Shown: positions 40,499 through 49,210 of the stretch, one piece after another | Numbering within the stretch: position 1 is the first letter of the stretch | Layout: each line of letters opens with the position of its first letter | Assembly: GCF_949769195.1 (NCBI RefSeq) | Contig: NZ_OX458333.1 | Span: 2,976,001 to 3,040,000 of the forward strand | DNA length: 64,000 nucleotides | Source: Methylocaldum szegediense | GTDB taxonomy: Bacteria > Pseudomonadota > Gammaproteobacteria > Methylococcales > Methylococcaceae | Direction: 5' to 3' | The notes under the pieces: generated by a model | Databases searched by the model: none | Seen by the model: the letters and a program-made list of their open reading frames with translations, nothing else | Told to the model about the DNA's origin: nothing | Position numbers and translations under genes: made by a program

Positions 40499-40607
40499 AG
40501 GTTGTTGCAAAAGTTTAAGCTGGAATGCAAAGGAACCCCACAACCGACTGAAAATGCTGGGTTTTGTCCCCGTCGGAGTCTACATTTTCGACTTTTTGCA
40601 ACAACCT
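40499..40607. mobile_element. 109-bp inverted-repeat element (MITE or IS end remnant)
   Basis: It begins AGGTTGTTGCAAAA and ends with the exact complement TTTTGCAACAACCT; 14 bp are perfectly inverted. The interior of about 80 nt has no coding capacity. This looks like a miniature transposable element or a collapsed IS. No clear target duplication was identified. It lies directly before the 3' end of the MCE-like gene. Confidence 0.6.
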
Positions 40608-40625
40608 CATATGTATGAATCGGTC

Positions 40626-41285
40626 TCAGATCGTCTCTGGTTCTTTTTTCGGTCGTGCCTCGAGAGACCGAAGCTGGTCCTCCAGCCGCTGCATCTCCTT
40701 CTGCAGCTTAGGCAGCAAATCCTCCTTAATAGAGTCCTCTGTAGCCGCCCGTGCGCTCTGGAGCTCGTCCAATAGCCGGGCCCACTCTTTCCTCAGCTTG
40801 TCCATTTCTTCGGATTCCGGCAACCGCCGCATTTCAGACTCGAAACGTTTCACCTGATCCCGAAAAATTCCCAATCCTTCGGCAAAACCACGGAAAATCT
40901 CTCCAAGCGGAAAAAGCGGCATCTGTCTCACAGAGCCCTGGACCGTGTCCCCGTCCGCCAAAGGGGGATCGTCGGCATTCCCCGGCAGGATCTCGACCCG
41001 ACGCCTGTCCGGATTGTCTGGATCTTCGTCGACGAAGAAACGGGCGCTCTGCGTCACTGTCCCCGTCTGAGAATTATCCAGCTCCAGCATCGCAACGTAA
41101 CTGTTTTGCCCAGCCGTTTTCACCGCGGTAACCCGGCCTACCGTCCGGCCTTGAATGACGACGGCATCTCCCGGCTGCAATCCTCCCGAGGTGTCGAGTT
41201 GCAGCTTCAACTCGAGTTCGTCCTGACTACAACCGACTAGGAGTAGAATCAATGTGATGATGAGCGGAATGTATTTGAGGGGCAT
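40626..41285 (-). CDS. MCE/MlaD-like lipoprotein with coiled-coil tail
   Basis: 219-residue lipoprotein: lipobox LLLVGC with Cys19, then a single MCE-like beta domain (about 25-110, GGLQPGDAVVIQGRTVGRVT and NSYVAMLELDNSQTGTVTQ). A helical coiled coil follows (about 135-212, rich in E, R, L). MCE proteins bind lipids in transport across the envelope. There is no permease or ATPase gene beside it, so a stand-alone role is unclear. The domain identity is moderate because the sequence is short. Confidence 0.75.
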   Translation of the reverse strand: MPLKYIPLIITLILLLVGCSQDELELKLQLDTSGGLQPGDAVVIQGRTVGRVTAVKTAGQNSYVAMLELDNSQTGTVTQSARFFVDEDPDNPDRRRVEILPGNADDPPLADGDTVQGSVRQMPLFPLGEIFRGFAEGLGIFRDQVKRFESEMRRLPESEEMDKLRKEWARLLDELQSARAATEDSIKEDLLPKLQKEMQRLEDQLRSLEARPKKEPETI

Positions 41286-41441
41286 GAGCGTGTCTCTCTG
41301 GTACTACGAATACCTGGCATGATAAAGCAAAGTGTCGACTTGAGCGGTAAGAATCACGCGTTGAAGAAACCAAGCATTTCGATCCCCAGTCTCAGAATTA
41401 GACTTCCCGGTGGTGAAAAACAGATCTGAAAGGAGGACGTT

Positions 41442-42893
41442 ATGGCGATAGATCCGGAGGGAAAACGTTTGCCCATCAAACTGGATACCGCCACCAACGG
41501 CGAATATTTGCCCATGCCCTTGCCCTATCCGGTATTGGTCGCAAAACGGCTGGCCCACGATCAAGCTTCGAACGTGTCGCGGCGGCTCGGCATGACCCGC
41601 CGGGCGTTTCTCAAGTCGGCATCAGGCGCCGCGATGACGCTGCTCGCGATGAACCGCGCATTCGCGGCGTTCGGCAAAACCGGCGGTCGCTACGAAGTCC
41701 CGGACTTGGCAGCCTACGAACCGGAGCTCGCCGAAGCGGCCATAGGCGGAAAGGAGTTTATCTTCGATATTCAGGGACACCACGTTAACCCCAAGAGGCC
41801 TTGGCGGCGACCGACCAATCGCTGGACGTACAGCCTCCGCTTCTTTCCCCAGGCCGATTGTGGCGATGGCGCCATCGAGTGCTTTTCGGCGGAGCATTAC
41901 ATCCGCGAAGTATTCCTCGACAGCGACACCACCATGGCGGTGCTCTCCGCCGTTCCGGCCGCCCCGGGCGACGATCCGCTGACCACGGAAGACGCTGCAA
42001 CGACCCGAGCTATGGTCGATGCGCTGGAGGGCTCGCACCGGCTGCTGATTCACGGCTTGGTTCGTCCCAACCTGCCGGGCGAGATCGACGCGATGTCCAT
42101 GCAAAAGGAAAAGTACGACGTTGCCGCCTGGAAAACCTACACCCAGTGGGGACCTTCCGGAAAAGGGTATTGGTTGGACGATCCTGATGTCGGAATTCCT
42201 TTTATCGAAAAGGCCCGCAGCCTAGGCGTCAAGGTCATTTGCATCCATAAGGGGCTTCCCCTCTTCGGCCTCGACTATGCACATTCGACCTGCCGCGATA
42301 TCGGCGTGGTGGCCAAGCGGTTTCCGGATGTCGCGTTCATCGTTTACCACTCAGGCTACGAACCCAAACGCAAGGAAGGACCCTACGACCCCAAGAATGC
42401 CTCGGGCGGCGTGGATTCTCTCATCAAATCGCTCCAGGACAACGAGATTCCACCTAATGCTAATGTTTACGCCGAACTCGGCAGCACCTGGAAGCTGCTG
42501 ATGCGCGACCCCGACCAAGCTGCCCATGTGCTCGGCAAGTTGTTCAAATACGTCGGCGAAAACAATGTCCTCTGGGGCACCGATTCAATCTGGTACGGCA
42601 GTCCGCAAGACCAAATCCAGGCGTTTCGTGCGTTCCAGATCGCCGAGTCTTTGAGGGAGCGCTATGGATATCCAGAGATCACCGCGGAATTACGCGCCAA
42701 GGTGTTCGGCTTGAACGCCGCCAAGCCTTACAGAATATCGACAGATGAGATCAAGAGCCGCACCGCTTCCGACCGGGTCGCGAACATCAAGCGCGTTTAC
42801 TCCGAAGACCCGGACCCGAGTTTCGCCAGCTACGGACCGAAAACGAGGCGGGAGTTTTTCGATCTGCTAAGGTACAGGGGAGGCCCCGTGTAA
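41442..42893 (+). CDS. Tat-type amidohydrolase family protein
   Basis: 483-residue amidohydrolase (amidohydro_2-like TIM barrel). A strong AAAGGAGG precedes the ATG. It carries a twin-arginine motif MTRRAFLKSASGAAMTLLAM at 51-70, after an unusually long 50-residue leader, so periplasmic export is likely. Barrel motifs include FIFDIQGHHVNPKRPW (metal-site His region), RLLIHGLVRPN, VICIHKGLPLFG, FIVYHSGYEP and WGTDSIWYGSP (late Asp). The reaction is unknown. It follows the MCE-like gene divergently. Confidence 0.8.
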   Translation: MAIDPEGKRLPIKLDTATNGEYLPMPLPYPVLVAKRLAHDQASNVSRRLGMTRRAFLKSASGAAMTLLAMNRAFAAFGKTGGRYEVPDLAAYEPELAEAAIGGKEFIFDIQGHHVNPKRPWRRPTNRWTYSLRFFPQADCGDGAIECFSAEHYIREVFLDSDTTMAVLSAVPAAPGDDPLTTEDAATTRAMVDALEGSHRLLIHGLVRPNLPGEIDAMSMQKEKYDVAAWKTYTQWGPSGKGYWLDDPDVGIPFIEKARSLGVKVICIHKGLPLFGLDYAHSTCRDIGVVAKRFPDVAFIVYHSGYEPKRKEGPYDPKNASGGVDSLIKSLQDNEIPPNANVYAELGSTWKLLMRDPDQAAHVLGKLFKYVGENNVLWGTDSIWYGSPQDQIQAFRAFQIAESLRERYGYPEITAELRAKVFGLNAAKPYRISTDEIKSRTASDRVANIKRVYSEDPDPSFASYGPKTRREFFDLLRYRGGPV

Positions 42894-42932
42894 CCATTTG
42901 TTCTGTCAGGAGCTAGAGGCTCAGAAAAAGAC

Positions 42933-43076
42933 CTACAATAGGACCATCAATACGACGATGACCAAAATGACGGCTATGATCCCGCTTGGGTAATAACCCC
43001 ATCCTCTGCTGTAGGGCCAAGTAGGCAAAAGCCCGAAAATCAGCAGAATCAGAACGACCAGGAGAATCGTTTCCAT
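42933..43076 (-). CDS. DUF3309 mini membrane protein
   Basis: 47-residue protein METILLVVLILLIFGLLPTW, then PYSRGWGYYPSGIIAVILVI and VVLMVLL. Two hydrophobic helices flank a Tyr/Trp/Gly-rich turn, the DUF3309 signature. The stop and start are both clear on the minus strand. Family function is unknown; members are frequent in methylotrophs and other proteobacteria. Confidence 0.85.
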   Translation of the reverse strand: METILLVVLILLIFGLLPTWPYSRGWGYYPSGIIAVILVIVVLMVLL

Positions 43077-43167
43077 AAAAGCTCCTTAACTCCTCGGTTG
43101 AACATCCCTTTACGTTCTACGGTCAGGACCGGACGTAGGATTCGCTCGCAAGGGTTCGTCCCTGAGC

Positions 43168-43542
43168 TCACCACGAGATCCTGACTTTTCTCTCGCCCCA
43201 GGCTACCGCCTTTCGAACCCTCTTACCCATGTGTATATCGATTCGCCGCTCCCATCTGTGGTGCATTCTGTCCAGCACGACGAATTCTCCCAGGCCGTGC
43301 ACTTTGACCTTCGTTCCGCAGTTCAGTCCCATCTCGAATAGATCCCGCGAGACGGCAATGGCGTTCTGGATAGACGTGATAGGTACATTGCAGGCGCCGA
43401 TGTCAGGCGTACTATCGGTTTGCGCAACGACGGAGTTGTAAGCGGTAGCGGTTACGGTCATCGATCTCGCTTCCAAGGGATCGGCCCACCATAACTCCGC
43501 TCCAAGTATGAGCGCACCGAAGGATGCCCGTTTCGTATCCAT
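43168..43542 (-). CDS. 3D-domain (double-psi beta-barrel) cell-envelope protein
   Basis: 124-residue protein whose body matches the 3D domain: TVTATAYNSVVAQTDSTPDI, then AIAVSRDLFEMGLNCGTKVK and FVVLDRMHHRWERRIDIHMG. The fold is related to lytic transglycosylase MltA and RlpA. The N-terminal ALILGAELWWADPLEA is a possible signal region, weakly hydrophobic. Probably a peptidoglycan-associated protein; the catalytic Asp of lytic members is present in VVLDRM. Confidence 0.8.
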   Translation of the reverse strand: MDTKRASFGALILGAELWWADPLEARSMTVTATAYNSVVAQTDSTPDIGACNVPITSIQNAIAVSRDLFEMGLNCGTKVKVHGLGEFVVLDRMHHRWERRIDIHMGKRVRKAVAWGERKVRISW

Positions 43543-43655
43543 ACCCGAGACCTTTCAGCGAATCCTTCCCGCCCTTTTTGCGAGGGCTATAACCAAATAG
43601 ACAGCGCTTCTTTACTCAGGTTCGTCCTTTCGAAACGGCGCAATCGAAATGATGG

Positions 43656-44207
43656 TCACGCTCGTCGAAACACCTCGGCTTCCCGCCATTCGCCGGGTTT
43701 GATGTCGGCCAGTATCCAGGGCCCGACTGCCCAGCGGACAAGACGCAAAGTGGGAAACCCTACTGCCGCGGTCATGCGCCTAACCTGCCGATTGCGCCCT
43801 TCACGCAAAGTCAGCTCTATCCAGGTTGTCGGAATCGCGGCGCGATAGCGGATAGGCGGATTGCGCGGCCAAAGACCTGCAGGCTCCTGGATGATTCTTG
43901 CCTTGGCCGGCCGAGTCATGCCGTCCTTCAGCAGCACTCCGCGACGCAAACGTTCCAAGGCCGCTTCGTCCGGAACGCCTTCGACCTGCGCCCAATAAAC
44001 CTTGGCCATCTTGTGACGCGGATCGGCGATGCGTGCCTGCAAGCGCCCGTCGTCGGTCAGCAGCAATAGCCCTTCGCTGTCCCGATCCAGCCGACCCGCG
44101 GGGTATACGTTCTTGAGCGGGATGTAATCGGCGAGCGTCGCGCGCCCGTGAGCGCGGTCGGTGAACTGGGACAGAACGCCATAGGGCTTGTTGAAGAGTA
44201 TCAGCAT
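43656..44207 (-). CDS. rluE: 23S rRNA pseudouridine synthase, RluE-like
   Basis: Isomerises a uridine (U2457 in E. coli 23S rRNA) to pseudouridine. The 183-residue RsuA-type synthase lacks an S4 domain, as RluE does. The catalytic Asp is in [17 protein letters not shown], with the [20 protein letters not shown] and [20 protein letters not shown] blocks. RluE rather than RluB/F is favoured because of the short length and absence of S4. Confidence 0.9.
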   Translation of the reverse strand: MLILFNKPYGVLSQFTDRAHGRATLADYIPLKNVYPAGRLDRDSEGLLLLTDDGRLQARIADPRHKMAKVYWAQVEGVPDEAALERLRRGVLLKDGMTRPAKARIIQEPAGLWPRNPPIRYRAAIPTTWIELTLREGRNRQVRRMTAAVGFPTLRLVRWAVGPWILADIKPGEWREAEVFRRA

Positions 44208-44923
44208 ATAGGTTCAAAGAGGTTCTTTATCTTCCGATTCAGCAGCCGAATGTTTAAAACGAATTTTCCCTGCAGGCGTCCGCTGCTGTTTCTCTACTTT
44301 GGCGCATTTTTCCAGGCACAGAACCGAAATCATTGAAGCGCAACTTATCATGCTAGCTGCAACGTAACTTGCGCGAGTTACAACCGCTTCGCCCATTTGG
44401 AACAGCGTCTTGAAATGTTGGAAGCCTGGGCCTCGATTTGGATGGCCTGAAATCAGGCGCGAACATTGTTCCGATCCGCAAAAGAGGCTTGATCCCGAAC
44501 CGGTGCGGAGGGACGTCAGAAAACTACGGGCGGCATGAGCAGGCCGGAATGGTGTGGCAACAGTAAACCGACCCTAACCATGCCTCACCTATCTGAGAAC
44601 CTGTCTTCAAACAGCGTAGCGCCGCAGCAAGGACTAAAAAGCATGTGGTCCACAGACGGAAGTTGTCATGTACTGAACCGATCTCATGACTCTGGATCGA
44701 CCCTTACAAGCCCAAGATCAGTTATGAGATGAGTTTCAACCGCCACTTCTATGTTTGTCTATGTTCGAGCCGCCGCGCCCATTGGCAGGGATCGACGCTG
44801 AGTTGAAGAAGTGCACCGACTGCATTATTGGTTCGATTCAGGAATTAGGGGCTCAATTTAAGCTTGATTGCTTATTATTGTAAAATAAGTCAAATATAAA
44901 AGACTTATTTCTTAATTTTAAGC
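44208..44923. other. 716-nt stretch without a supportable gene
   Basis: Open frames here are short and unrecognised. The last 50 nt are strikingly AT-rich and contain the inverted repeat at 44883-44910 and the promoter region of the downstream ATPase gene. No tRNA or repeat was seen in the remainder. Confidence 0.5.
44883..44910. promoter_or_regulatory. AT-rich inverted repeat before the ATPase gene
   Basis: AAATAAGTC and GACTTATTT form a perfect 9-bp inverted repeat with a 10-nt AT spacer, ending 13 nt before the ATPase start codon. It could be an operator or a hairpin over the ribosome site; a ribosome binding site is otherwise poor here. Confidence 0.5.
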
Positions 44924-46378
44924 ATGGAAATCCCTAAATCCGAGCTTTATTCCGTCTTGCAGGAGTTCAATCCATGGTGGTCCGGCCAACCCTTGGCTGA
45001 CTTGCCGGAATGGGAGCGGTCGGCTGTCAAGCAGGTGTGGAACTGGGCAACCGCCACGGACTCTCGTCGGGCATTACTGCTGTCAGGTGCGCGGCAGGTT
45101 GGCAAAACTACGGTCTTTCGCCAGACCATACGAAAGCTGCTGGCCTCGGGGCGGCCTCCCACTCACATTCTTTATGCTACCTTCGATCATCCGCTGCTCA
45201 AATTGGCGGGATTGCAACAAACCCTGCAAGCCTGGGAGGAGCTTTTTCCGCCTGTATCGTCGGAACCCACACGTATGCTATTTCTGGACGAAATTCAATA
45301 TGTCCAGGATTGGCAGACCTGGGTAAAGCACCAGGTCGATTTTCATCCCAGCTCGCGCGTGGCTATGACAGGGTCGGCCGATCCTCTTCGGCAAGGGACC
45401 GTGGAGTCCGGCGTCGGGCGATGGGAAACCCTGCCCCTGCCCACGCTTTCTTTCGCCGAATACCTTCGGTTGCGCCGGATCGATATTCCCGAGCTTCCTA
45501 TGGTGCGTTCTCTGCGCCAATTATTCGAATGGCACGACGCCGAATTTGCGCTGACCGCCGCCGCCGCGCGGCCCCTGATGGCGCATTTTCATGAGTATCT
45601 GCTGCGCGGCGGATTCCCCGAGCCGGCCCTGGCCCACGATCTTGCCCGCTGCCAGCGGCTGTTGCGGGAAGACATTGTCGACAAGGTGTTGAAGCGAGAC
45701 ATGACCGCTTTTTACGGGGTACGCCGCATTCTGGAAGTTGAAAAAATCTTCCTCTATCTCTGTTACCACGACGGCGGCATCCTCGATATTCCAACCCTGA
45801 CTCAGCAGCTGGAGGGCGTCAACCGGCAAACCGCGCTCAATTTTCTCGACCTGTTTGAGTCTACCCATCTAATTTATCGGCTCAAGCCTTACGGTTACGG
45901 TAAGGAAGTCCTACGGGGACGGGACAAGATCTATCTTGCCGACGCTGCATTGCCTGGCGCTGTGCTGCTGCTCGGGAGAAAACTGCTGGAACAGCCGGAG
46001 CGGCTCGGTGCGGCAGTGGAAACTGCTTTTTTCAAGCACGTTTTTATCCGTTACTACAGCCAGAGCCCCCGATTCGCCTACTGGCAGGATAGGAAGAACC
46101 GAGGTCTGGAAGTCGATCTCATCGCCGAGGCAGGCGAGCGCCTCGTGCCTTTCGAGGTAAAGTATGACGACGGCGAAATCACGCCGAAACGGCTCCGGGG
46201 TTTGCGGCTATTCATGGAGGAGCGCGGTGTCGGCGAAGGTTATGTCATCACCCAGCGTTGGGATGATTTCAAGGTGCTGGATGTAACCAGCGCGCGGCGT
46301 GGTGATACCTCGTCCGCGTCCATTGGCCGCATCATGGCCATACCCGCACCGTTGGCTTGTTATTGGTTGTCGGTATGA
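44924..46378 (+). CDS. AAA_14/DUF4143 ATP-binding protein
   Basis: 484-residue predicted ATPase: Walker A SGARQVGKTTVF (about 55-66), Walker B RMLFLDEIQYVQDW, sensor TGSADPL, then DUF4143. A C-terminal restriction-endonuclease-like part, ENRGLEVDLIAEA to LVPFEVKYDD (Asp...Glu-x-Lys), follows. Such proteins are scattered accessory genes of unknown function, sometimes grouped with archaeal-type ATPases and toxin-antitoxin-like loci. It is preceded by an AT-rich tract with an inverted repeat, unlike its GC-rich neighbours, which suggests acquisition. Confidence 0.87.
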   Translation: MEIPKSELYSVLQEFNPWWSGQPLADLPEWERSAVKQVWNWATATDSRRALLLSGARQVGKTTVFRQTIRKLLASGRPPTHILYATFDHPLLKLAGLQQTLQAWEELFPPVSSEPTRMLFLDEIQYVQDWQTWVKHQVDFHPSSRVAMTGSADPLRQGTVESGVGRWETLPLPTLSFAEYLRLRRIDIPELPMVRSLRQLFEWHDAEFALTAAAARPLMAHFHEYLLRGGFPEPALAHDLARCQRLLREDIVDKVLKRDMTAFYGVRRILEVEKIFLYLCYHDGGILDIPTLTQQLEGVNRQTALNFLDLFESTHLIYRLKPYGYGKEVLRGRDKIYLADAALPGAVLLLGRKLLEQPERLGAAVETAFFKHVFIRYYSQSPRFAYWQDRKNRGLEVDLIAEAGERLVPFEVKYDDGEITPKRLRGLRLFMEERGVGEGYVITQRWDDFKVLDVTSARRGDTSSASIGRIMAIPAPLACYWLSV

Positions 46379-46663
46379 ATTTTTCGAGATACTCAAGCTA
46401 TAAGTACAGCGATGTGGAATGGCTGGAGGAAGTGCCAGAACATTTCAGCACGCCTCATTAAGGGGTGTTTGTCGTCACATTATCGAGGTTTCGAAGTCTC
46501 TGTGAGCGATATAGTCCGGCCGGTACCTGTAGGTGCGAAACACCGTTTCAGAAAAAGCGTTATCGCTCCCCCATGGGCGGCCGTAGAAAGGCTTAATCCC
46601 TTAGGAAACATCTCCACCTCGATATAATGCCGCCCCGGAAGTATTGCCAACTTAGGGGGGAGC

Positions 46664-48160
46664 ATGAAAGTTAAGCTCTGGGCGGCCATCATCCTGCTGT
46701 GCCTTTGCACGCCGGTTTGCGCCGAAATCGTTCCCATTACGTTCCTACAACTCAACGACGTTTACGAAATCACGCCCGTAGCCGGTGGTCAACAAGGTGG
46801 AATGGCGAGGCTAGCTACCCTGCGCAAGCAACTCCTGAAAGCCAATCCTCACACCTACACGATTCTGGCCGGTGATTGCCTCAGCCCGTCAGCGCTGGGT
46901 ACGGCTGTAGTGGATGGGGAAAAGTTGGCCGGCCGACACATGATCGCGGTCATGAATACCGTCGGCTTCGATTTCGCGACCTTCGGCAATCACGAGTTCG
47001 ACGTGACGCGCGAGCAGTTTCTCCAGCGAATCGAGGAATCGAAGTTCACGTGGTTTTCCGGGAATGTCGTGGACGCTGAAGGCCAGCCTTTTTCCCACGT
47101 GAAACCCTATGTCGTGTTCACGGTCACGGGTGAGAGCGGCGGTAACGTGCGCATCGGTCTTATCGGCGTCACCCTAGACAGTAACAAGGCGGCCTGGGTG
47201 CGTTATCGCGACCCGCTAGCCACCGCCGTGCAGCAGGCGCGGGAACTGCGCGGCCAAGTGGATATCCTCGTCGCCGTGACCCACCAGAGCCTCGAAGCCG
47301 ACCAAAAGCTAGTGGCTGCAGCGCCGGAAATCGATCTGGTGCTGGGTGGACACGAGCACGACAACGTGCAGCAATGGCGCGGGTTACGGTTCGCACCGAT
47401 CTTCAAGGCCGATGCCAATGCTCGCTCGGCGTATGTCCTGGACCTGGAATACGACACCGGTCAGCGGCGCCTAGTAAAAATAGAGCCGCATTTTCGTAAG
47501 ATCACCAGTGCCCTCCCTGAGGACCAGGAGACGGTGAAGGTCGTGCAGGATTGGGTGGAACGCGGCTATGCGGCTTTCCGTGCCGACGGCTTCGAGCCCA
47601 ACCAAGTCGTCGCAAACACACCGGAAGCTTTGGACGGACTAGAGGGAACGGTGCGCAACGGTCCAAGCAACCTGACCGACCTCATCGCGACGGCCATGTG
47701 GGCGGCAGTGCCGGGCGCCGACCTCGCCATATTCAACGGCGGCATGATACGCATCGACGACGTGGTACCGCCGGGGCCCATCACCCAATACGACGTGTTG
47801 CGCATGATTCCTTTCGGCGGCCAGATTCTGCGAGTGGATATGCGCGGCGACCTCCTGAACCGGGTGCTGAACCAAGGTCTAGCCAACCGGGGCAAGGGTG
47901 GATATCTGCAAACCGCCGGTGTCGTCCGTCACGGTGACGGTTGGACCGTCGGGGAAGCGCCGCTCGATCCCAAGCTCGTTTACAAGGTCGCGATTCTCGA
48001 TTTCCTGATGCAAGGCAAGGAACAAGGGCTGGAATTTCTGAACGAAAAGACACCGGGTGTGGAAGCAATCGCTCCGGTGACCGACATCCGGTTCGCGGTG
48101 ATCGAGCACATGCGGACGCAATGGGGCGCACCGAGTAATACCGTAAAGGCCCAATACTGA
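46664..48160 (+). CDS. 5'-nucleotidase/metallophosphatase (UshA family)
   Basis: 498-residue periplasmic enzyme that hydrolyses nucleotides or similar phosphate esters. Signal peptide MKVKLWAAIILLCLCTPVCA. The metallophosphoesterase domain shows LQLNDVYEI (first metal), ILAGDCLSPS, FATFGNHEFD, VAVTHQ and VLGGHEHDN. The first-motif residues (Asn-Asp for the common Asp-x-His) differ slightly from UshA. The C-terminal substrate domain is NGGMIRIDDVVPPGPITQYD with GGQILRVDMRG. Full length. Confidence 0.86.
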   Translation: MKVKLWAAIILLCLCTPVCAEIVPITFLQLNDVYEITPVAGGQQGGMARLATLRKQLLKANPHTYTILAGDCLSPSALGTAVVDGEKLAGRHMIAVMNTVGFDFATFGNHEFDVTREQFLQRIEESKFTWFSGNVVDAEGQPFSHVKPYVVFTVTGESGGNVRIGLIGVTLDSNKAAWVRYRDPLATAVQQARELRGQVDILVAVTHQSLEADQKLVAAAPEIDLVLGGHEHDNVQQWRGLRFAPIFKADANARSAYVLDLEYDTGQRRLVKIEPHFRKITSALPEDQETVKVVQDWVERGYAAFRADGFEPNQVVANTPEALDGLEGTVRNGPSNLTDLIATAMWAAVPGADLAIFNGGMIRIDDVVPPGPITQYDVLRMIPFGGQILRVDMRGDLLNRVLNQGLANRGKGGYLQTAGVVRHGDGWTVGEAPLDPKLVYKVAILDFLMQGKEQGLEFLNEKTPGVEAIAPVTDIRFAVIEHMRTQWGAPSNTVKAQY

Positions 48161-48603
48161 CCCGGTTTGGCATTAGGATCTTTGGAGTCCGTGCTGGTCA
48201 TGTTGTTCTCTGGTCCATCCGGAGGTTTCCATGACGTGCGCGGCGGAGCTGCTTCGCCGCGGCCCGAGCGAGATGGAGCAATGCCGTCTCAAGACTTGTC
48301 GCGCTCACGGCCATGTCGAGCGGCATCGTGGCTGCATTGGTTTCTTTACTTTGATAGAGATAGGGGGATGCCCTTGTGGGTGCTTCCCTCCCATGCCACT
48401 CGGCATGCGGATCCGCACTGGGCGGTTGACCTGATGTAGGTTGCCAATGGATCAAATGTGGAGATGCCCAGGTAGTTACTTGTCCAAGTCTCCTGACGAT
48501 GCTTCCGGCTCATTATCCGAGCACTATGGGCAAGTTACGGCACTGAAAAAAAGACCGGACCGTATGAGATGATGTGAAGTCATATTGAATCGATTGGCTC
48601 CAT
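48161..48603. other. 443-nt gap with one weak small frame
   Basis: The only feature noted is a 67-codon frame at plus 48231-48434 behind a GGAGG 5 nt before its ATG. It is Cys-rich (six Cys, one pair GCPCGC) but matches no family I know. It is listed here rather than as a gene. Confidence 0.4.
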
Positions 48604-49068
48604 ATGCCGCTGCTTCTCAAGATCGTATCCGGAGGGCAAACCGGCGCGGACCGCGCGGCCTTGGATGCGGCCATCGAGCATGGCGCTTCATGCGGTGGTT
48701 GGTGTCCGGAAGATCGGCTTGCGGAAGATGGGCGGATCCCGGATCGTTACCCACTTCAGGAACTCCAAGGCGGAAGCTATCGCGAGCGGACATTGCAGAA
48801 CGTCCTCGACAGCGATGGAACCGTCATTTTTTACTTCGGCCGGCCGAAAGGAGGCACCGAAGCAACGCTTCTCTTTTGTATCGAGAAAAGAAGGCCCTAC
48901 CAGTTGATCGACGGGAACGAAATTCGAGCCGATCGCGCCGCGGACATCATCCGGAAGTTTGTCGCCGAATTCGACATCGCCGTGCTGAATGTGGCCGGTC
49001 CCAGGGCTAGTGAAGAATCACGAGCCTACCCCTATGTTCTGGAAGTGATCGGCGCCGTTGTTTCGTAA
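48604..49068 (+). CDS. LOG-like putative molybdenum-carrier family protein
   Basis: 154-residue Rossmann-like protein. KIVSGGQTGADRAALDAAIE (6-25) and GGWCPEDRLAEDGRIPDRYP, then GTVIFYFGRPKGGTEATLLF, match the family annotated as putative molybdenum carrier (MoCo_carrier, pfam12694), a relative of SLOG/LOG nucleotide-binding proteins. The family name rests on a structural resemblance; ligand here may be a nucleotide. Single gene, no Mo-transport neighbours. Confidence 0.8.
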   Translation: MPLLLKIVSGGQTGADRAALDAAIEHGASCGGWCPEDRLAEDGRIPDRYPLQELQGGSYRERTLQNVLDSDGTVIFYFGRPKGGTEATLLFCIEKRRPYQLIDGNEIRADRAADIIRKFVAEFDIAVLNVAGPRASEESRAYPYVLEVIGAVVS

Positions 49069-49210
49069 GTCCCGATCATGAAGGCTTGGTGCAGATCGTC
49101 CGAGTAGGCGAAAAGGAGGGTACCGACAAGATCACGCGGCTCCCCGACACGGTAGAACCGATGTACAACTGACGATCAACGAAAGTTTCGCTCATCGGTT
49201 CGCTGAGTGC

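Noticed and set aside
47089-47106. CCCACGTGAAACC considered as parS
   Set aside because: Several mismatches and inside the nucleotidase gene; chance match to a short core.
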